From contig NZ_CP023667.1 of assembly GCF_002443155.1 (NCBI RefSeq), forward strand, positions 2,046,001-2,110,000: 64,000 nucleotides of DNA, in the 5' to 3' direction. The stretch is from Alcaligenes faecalis (lineage in GTDB: Bacteria > Pseudomonadota > Gammaproteobacteria > Burkholderiales > Burkholderiaceae_B). A program made the position numbers and the translations under genes. Of the stretch, positions 59,496-64,000 are shown in pieces (position 1 is the first letter of the stretch; each line of letters opens with the position of its first letter). The notes beneath the pieces are model-generated. The model made no database searches. It was not told the origin of the DNA and saw only the letters and a program-made list of their open reading frames with translations.

Positions 59496-60629
59496 ATGTT
59501 CCGGATATCTCGTTTTGTCGCTGCCCTGCACTCTTCTGTTCCACCCACCCGAACCAGCAAGGCGCCGGTAGTGATCTGGAATCTGATACGTCGTTGCAAT
59601 CTGCATTGCAGTCACTGCTACTCGGCCTCTACCAACAAGGACTTCCCTGGCGAGCTGAGCTACGAACAAGCCTGCACAGTCATGGATGATCTGCATCAGT
59701 TCGGTGTACGCGCCCTGATTCTGTCGGGCGGCGAACCTTTGCTACGCCCGGATATTTATGACTTGGGCCGACGTGCAAAAGCATTGGGCATGTATGTAGG
59801 ACTATCGTCCAACGGCACCTTGATTACTGAGCAAAACATTGATCAGATTGCCGACTGCGGCTTTGACTATGTAGGCATTTCCCTGGACGGTTTACAGGCT
59901 CGGCATGACCGAATTCGTGGTGAGAAAGGAGCTTATGCGGCCTCCTTGCATGGCTTGAGACTCTGCCGTGAGAAGCAATTGAAAGTGGGCCTGCGCTTTA
60001 CCCTTACTCAAGAAAATGCAGTTGATCTCAATGGCCTGCTGGCCGTGATGGACCAGGAGCGAATCGACCGCTTTTATCTCTCTCATTTGAACTATGCAGG
60101 TCGAGGTCTGGGCAACCGTTCCCTGGCTAGCCATCATGCCGTCACCCGGAGGGCCATGGAGCAACTTTTTACAACCTGTATGGCGTATCAGAAAGCCGGC
60201 AAACCCAAGGAGTTCACCTCGGGCAATAACGATGCTGACGGTGTTTTCTTTCTGCATTGGGTAAGGCGCCACTATCCCGAACAAGCTCCCAAAATTCTGA
60301 ATATGCTGCGCCAATGGGGAGGCAACTCCTCCGGCCAAGGGATTGCGAACATCGATAACCGTGGCAATGTGCACCCCGACACCATGTGGTGGCACTACAG
60401 CTTGGGAAATGTGCTGCAACGGCCTTTCTCAGAGATTTGGTCCAACGATCAAGACCCCTTGCTGGCAGGGCTGCGTCAACGTCCCAGGCCAGTACAGGGA
60501 CGCTGCGCGGGCTGTGCCTACCTGGATATCTGCAATGGCAATACGCGCACTCGGGCAGAAAAAAGCACGGGCAATGTATGGGCGGAAGATCCGGGCTGCT
60601 ATCTCAACGATCAGGAAATCACTGCCTGA
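59496..60629 (+). CDS. nirJ: NirJ, radical SAM heme d1 enzyme
   Basis: 377 residues from ATG 59496 (GGAGG upstream). The radical-SAM cluster motif is CNLHCSHC (about 31-38, CxxxCxxC); LSGGEPLLRPDIY is the SAM-binding GGE. The C terminus has CAGCAYLDICNG, typical of an auxiliary cluster. It removes propionate side chains from didecarboxysiroheme. Last gene of the plus-strand nir operon; no strong plus-strand terminator is visible behind it. Confidence 0.93.
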   Translation: MFRISRFVAALHSSVPPTRTSKAPVVIWNLIRRCNLHCSHCYSASTNKDFPGELSYEQACTVMDDLHQFGVRALILSGGEPLLRPDIYDLGRRAKALGMYVGLSSNGTLITEQNIDQIADCGFDYVGISLDGLQARHDRIRGEKGAYAASLHGLRLCREKQLKVGLRFTLTQENAVDLNGLLAVMDQERIDRFYLSHLNYAGRGLGNRSLASHHAVTRRAMEQLFTTCMAYQKAGKPKEFTSGNNDADGVFFLHWVRRHYPEQAPKILNMLRQWGGNSSGQGIANIDNRGNVHPDTMWWHYSLGNVLQRPFSEIWSNDQDPLLAGLRQRPRPVQGRCAGCAYLDICNGNTRTRAEKSTGNVWAEDPGCYLNDQEITA

Positions 60630-60820
60630 ACGCCCTCCAGGCAATTACCCAGAACCATTGTTACTCAGCCACAGTTCTGGAACCTCCGCCCTGCCCTCTG
60701 AAGCCTCAAATAGCACCCAGCACTCCCAATAAAATCAGGTGGGCTGCTGGGGACAAGAGTGCAGAATCAAAACACAGCAAGTTTCAAGTGCAAGCCTGGA
60801 CAGGCCTGAATCGAAGGGCC

Positions 60821-60851
60821 AAAAAAAGTGAGGCAAGCGATCTTGCCTCAC
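60821..60851 (-). terminator. terminator of the minus-strand nirN operon
   Basis: Perfect 10-bp stem (60828-60837 with 60842-60851), 4-nt loop and seven T residues on the minus strand. It may also slow transcription coming from nirJ. Confidence 0.88.
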
Positions 60852-60858
60852 TCAAACT

Positions 60859-60917
<59 letters not shown>

Positions 60918-60968
60918 CTTCACTTAGTTCTTCATCACACAGTTGACCCATGCAAGCTGATAGCGCAC

Positions 60969-61949
60969 CTAGGCCAACTCACAGCTCAAGCCTTGCTGCT
61001 GCAACACCTCAAGCAAAGGCTGCACATCCCACGACGATTTCCACGCAATCACGATGCGTTCTCCAGGCGCCCAGGAACGGCATAGCGGGGCCCAGAAGTC
61101 CCGATTCAACAAGGTGTCTTGCAAGACCACACCCGCCTGATCCAAGGCCATCAAACGAGCATCACGACGGGCCTTTTCCAGAATTGCGGGCAGAGTCAAT
61201 GGCAGGTACAAGACCCAATCTGCCTGATTCAATTTGCGCAAGGCACGCAGCGTCAACAAGTCCACTGCTTCCAGGTCGGCGATAGGCAAAATGGTGACCT
61301 GAATATGCTGCTGAGGAGTTTCCGTCTCCAAGGCAGCATCAAAGGCTGCCAGTGCCTCAGTGGGCTTGCCTTGTGCCAGGAGATCAGGGATCTGGCTATC
61401 AAGCACGTAATCAAAGAAATGACGACGAGTATGCACCTCGGGAAAAGCCTGTTTGATATCGGCCCGGCGACGGGCCAGCAAACCGGCCAGGTCTCCTACT
61501 GACTCCGGCAATTCGCTTTCTATCCACTCCCGAACACGCCGCGCCAGCACGGGGGCAGAACCGGCGGAGGAAACCGCAATCATCAAGGGCGAACGGTCAA
61601 CCATGGCTGGGACTTGTACGGTGGACAATTGCCCGTCATCGACCACATTGCAGGGCAGGTGCAAGGCATCCGCTGCCTGAGCCACGATACGGTTTATCTC
61701 GCGTCTTCCAGTTGCCGCAATAACCAGCCAGGCCTCGCGGATATGCTCGGCGACAAAGGAAGTAAACAGGCTGCTCAAAGCACCCGCTTGCGCACTTGCC
61801 CGCAACCAGGAGGTTTGCTCCGGCGCGACTACAGTGACTCGCGCTCCAGCGCGCAGCAAGAGCCGAACCTTACGCTCCGCGACCGTCCCGCCACCCACGA
61901 CGACGACCGTCTTGCCGGTCAAATTGAAAAACAAGGGAAACACATTCAT
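60969..61949 (-). CDS. CysG-type precorrin-2 dehydrogenase/ferrochelatase with degenerate SUMT tail
   Basis: 326 residues, AAGGA upstream. Residues 1-215 match the siroheme synthase N-terminal half: NAD site VVVVGGGTVAERKVRLLLRA, the catalytic-Asp region NVVDDGQLS and RSPLMIAVSSAGSAPVLARR. It would oxidise precorrin-2 and insert iron to give siroheme, the precursor of heme d1. The last 110 residues align with only the start of a methyltransferase domain: DLLTLRALRKLNQADWVLYL is kept, but the SAM loop GxGPGDP is replaced by ILPIADLEA and most of the domain is gone. NirE would supply the lost activity. Confidence 0.85.
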   Translation of the reverse strand: MNVFPLFFNLTGKTVVVVGGGTVAERKVRLLLRAGARVTVVAPEQTSWLRASAQAGALSSLFTSFVAEHIREAWLVIAATGRREINRIVAQAADALHLPCNVVDDGQLSTVQVPAMVDRSPLMIAVSSAGSAPVLARRVREWIESELPESVGDLAGLLARRRADIKQAFPEVHTRRHFFDYVLDSQIPDLLAQGKPTEALAAFDAALETETPQQHIQVTILPIADLEAVDLLTLRALRKLNQADWVLYLPLTLPAILEKARRDARLMALDQAGVVLQDTLLNRDFWAPLCRSWAPGERIVIAWKSSWDVQPLLEVLQQQGLSCELA

Positions 61950-61997
61950 TGCACGACATCCTTGAGGCGCCAGCAGAAACTGGCGCCCGGTTCACAC

Positions 61998-62342
61998 TTA
62001 CTTCAGGCTGGAAAAGTAGGCAGCCAGTTCATTCACCATTTCCGGGCTCAGAGGCTCGGCCATTGGACTCATGATGGGATCGTTACGCTCTCGCGATTTG
62101 AACTGCTGTAGCTGCTTGACCAGATACTCCACTTTCTGACCCGCCAGATTGGGGTACATGCCTTCCGAGCTGACACCTTCCAGCCCATGGCAGGACGCGC
62201 ACAAAGGCAGCATGGACGAGGCCTGAGCCGACAACTGCGACTGCCCGTGCGAACCTTGTAGACCCACTGGTTTGTCTGCTGCCCAAGCTGCACCAGAACC
62301 CAAGAAGCCCATAAGAGCCACACCCATAAAAAGCTTTTTCAT
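61998..62342 (-). CDS. periplasmic class I cytochrome c
   Basis: 114 residues from ATG 62342 (AAAGGAA upstream). Signal peptide about 1-22, one heme site CASCHG (about 48-53) and a Met-ligand candidate near PIMSPMAEPLSPE. Resembles c4/c5-type single-heme carriers. It lies 13 bases after nirN and is a likely electron acceptor for NirN or donor to nitrite reductase; it could be the local NirM equivalent. Confidence 0.83.
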   Translation of the reverse strand: MKKLFMGVALMGFLGSGAAWAADKPVGLQGSHGQSQLSAQASSMLPLCASCHGLEGVSSEGMYPNLAGQKVEYLVKQLQQFKSRERNDPIMSPMAEPLSPEMVNELAAYFSSLK

Positions 62343-62355
62343 GACGTTCCTTTGC

Positions 62356-63915
62356 TTAAAATTTTTGGGTTTCAGGCTGACCGATGGTGAGCCAACGGGT
62401 ACGGGCACGAGAGAAAATGCCCGATGGGCTTTCCATCTTGTGTTCGGCTACCAGCTCCAGACTGCGGCTATCGTAAATCTTCAAGCGATCGCCCCAGTAA
62501 CCCGAACTGACGTAGAGGTAATCGCCCGTGCGGTTGTAGTTGGGGAAGAAAGCATGACCACCCACATCCAGGGTCTTCACCACGGACAAGGTATTTTTGT
62601 CGATCAACTGAATCCAGGAAGCGCGCTTGTCCTTGTCGATAATGTCCACCGCCACATACGGAGCATTAGGATGTGCGGCGGGCGACTCTGTCGCCCCGGA
62701 GACAGGGATTTGCTTCACCACAGAGAAGTCTTTGACATCCCAGGCCGTGACCACAGAACCCAGCTTGCAAGTGCCCATATTGGTGCCGAAGGCCAGCATG
62801 CGGCCATTCACTTCAGTGACAGCACCGGAGCCTGCGTGGGGCTGACAGCCGGCCGGAATATCACGCACCACCTTGTCGTCTTTCAGGTCGATGGCTACGT
62901 ATTTGTTGTCATCGTAAGAAGCGACCATGGAGTAGCGGCCGTCCGGCGTCAGGAAGGTGTCGTGCAACATGCGCCCGACCTTGGCCAGTTTGGTGACCGG
63001 CATATCTGGCTTGTCCGGATCAATAATCCAGATCTGCCCGGCTTGGCGCAGTGTCAGCGCAAACTTGTTATTGATGCGACTACCAATAATCGGACCACCG
63101 GCGGATTTGATGAAATTGCCATCCGGGTCCTCGCCCTCCAGAGCGATATATTTCACCGGCTCCAGCGTGTCGGCTTTCAGGATGACCATGCTGTTGGGCA
63201 CGAAGGAACTCAGCGCCAGCCATTTGCCATCTTTGGACAAGGCAATCCCCGTACCGGTCAGCCCCACTTTGGCCTGACGCACAATCTGCAAGGTATACAG
63301 GTCGATTTTGTAGACGTGGCCATCATCACTTTTCAGGTAACCCCAGCGTTCGTGGCTGGGACTGAACTCCATGATGTGAGGCGCGCCGACCGTGGCAATT
63401 TCACCCACCTTCTGGTTGTTCTTGCCATTGATGAAAACGGCACGAGCCTGATTGGAACCATCTCCCCGGCCGTAGCGTCCGCGGGCCATGATGACCATCA
63501 GGTCATAGACAGAGTCAATCTCGTAATTGGGCTTGCCAGGCAAGGTGGATTCGTCCACCAGCACTTTCACGCTGGCACGAATCTGATCCATGTCCCAGCT
63601 ACGCTCCACCACGGGCTCGTTCTTGATCATCTTGGCCAGTGCGCGAATATCCTCATCGGGCAGACGTCCTACAAAGGGCGGCATCAAGGTATCCGGGATT
63701 CCGGTCATGATGGTGCCGCGCAAGGCAATCTCGCTTTGAACCAGGCGATCACTGTGCAAGCCCGGTGCGATATACCCTCCCCGGTCGGCTGCGTGACACA
63801 CCGCACAGTTTTGCTGAAACAAGTTATCTACCCGCACTTGCTCTTCCGTCGGGGCCGCCAAAGCCGCGCTGACGGTGGTAGACAGGAAGGCCAGGGTCAT
63901 CATTTTTCTATACAT
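62356..63915 (-). CDS. nirN: NirN, dihydro-heme d1 dehydrogenase
   Basis: About 519 residues from ATG 63915 (GGAGGT upstream). Signal peptide about 1-21, an N-terminal cytochrome c domain (CAVCH, about 37-41) and a d1-type eight-bladed propeller. Its features (VFINGKNNQKVGEIATVGAP, HIMEFSPSHERWGYLKSDDG, AGCQPHAGSGAV, and the ending MESPSGIFSRARTRW) fit NirN better than NirS, which has an N-terminal arm and different d1 pocket sequences. NirN oxidises the last intermediate to heme d1. nirS is not in the window. Confidence 0.82.
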   Translation of the reverse strand: MYRKMMTLAFLSTTVSAALAAPTEEQVRVDNLFQQNCAVCHAADRGGYIAPGLHSDRLVQSEIALRGTIMTGIPDTLMPPFVGRLPDEDIRALAKMIKNEPVVERSWDMDQIRASVKVLVDESTLPGKPNYEIDSVYDLMVIMARGRYGRGDGSNQARAVFINGKNNQKVGEIATVGAPHIMEFSPSHERWGYLKSDDGHVYKIDLYTLQIVRQAKVGLTGTGIALSKDGKWLALSSFVPNSMVILKADTLEPVKYIALEGEDPDGNFIKSAGGPIIGSRINNKFALTLRQAGQIWIIDPDKPDMPVTKLAKVGRMLHDTFLTPDGRYSMVASYDDNKYVAIDLKDDKVVRDIPAGCQPHAGSGAVTEVNGRMLAFGTNMGTCKLGSVVTAWDVKDFSVVKQIPVSGATESPAAHPNAPYVAVDIIDKDKRASWIQLIDKNTLSVVKTLDVGGHAFFPNYNRTGDYLYVSSGYWGDRLKIYDSRSLELVAEHKMESPSGIFSRARTRWLTIGQPETQKF

Positions 63916-64000
63916 TCCATTACCTCCAACAATTGCCTTGCTAAACGGCAAGACCAAGCAAACTATAACGATTGTTATTTTTTACTGAGAAGGTATGGAT

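Overview
The window is a chromosomal stretch of a betaproteobacterium, most likely Alcaligenaceae (an Alcaligenes- or Castellaniella-like denitrifier), interrupted by one complete temperate siphophage genome of about 46 kb. The family assignment is an inference from gene content and protein character.

Left chromosomal flank (1-8104): all genes run leftward. They are the TonB-ExbB-ExbD energy-transduction set behind a Fur-box-like sequence, a sulfate/thiosulfate ABC importer operon (sbp-cysT-cysW-cysA), a SAM methyltransferase, a small membrane protein and a cold-shock protein.

Prophage (8105-54261): bounded by a perfect 108-bp direct repeat that contains the 3' 47 nt of tRNA-Val(UAC) and its terminator. 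The intact tRNA remains on the right, next to the integrase. The layout is a mirrored lambda. From left: an accessory end (two tandem DUF2158 paralogues, a SHOCT protein); a leftward lysis cassette (holin, lysozyme, Rz/Rz1 spanins); tail fibre/esterase and LamG protein; a lambda-type tail operon (J, K, L, M-like genes, tape measure, G/GT with a -1 frameshift site, tail tube, terminator); a head operon (E, D, C/Nu3 protease-scaffold, portal B, W, A, Nu1) and a repeat-rich putative cos region; a moron block with a putative AbiC-type gene; the antirepressor, Q-like antiterminator, RusA, P-like and O-like replication genes (with an iteron origin inside O), a CII-like regulator and Cro; then the CI repressor. 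Right of CI lie a toxin-antitoxin-DUF6941 cassette, a structured non-coding region between duplicated terminators, a second CI-operator/promoter that copies the Cro promoter architecture (the PL equivalent), and a long rightward early operon (SSB, RdgC, PD-(D/E)XK nuclease, ParB-like protein, excisionase). Two AT-rich genes, one of them Abi_C/HEPN-like, are inserted in that operon on the opposite strand. The integrase faces the excisionase.

Right chromosomal flank (54262-64000): tRNA-Val, hupB, then the heme d1 biosynthesis cluster nirE-nirC-nirF-nirDL-nirG-nirH-nirJ on the plus strand, converging on a minus-strand group (nirN, a c-type cytochrome, and a CysG-type precorrin-2 dehydrogenase with a degenerate methyltransferase tail). 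Together these make and finish the heme d1 cofactor of cytochrome cd1 nitrite reductase; the reductase gene nirS itself is not in the window. A (CAA)19 microsatellite lies between the two converging groups.

The most unusual material is in the prophage: the mirrored twin operators, the possible RNA between duplicate terminators, the three candidate phage-exclusion genes on compositionally distinct DNA, the RNA switch-like leader of the antirepressor, and the packaging-site repeats.
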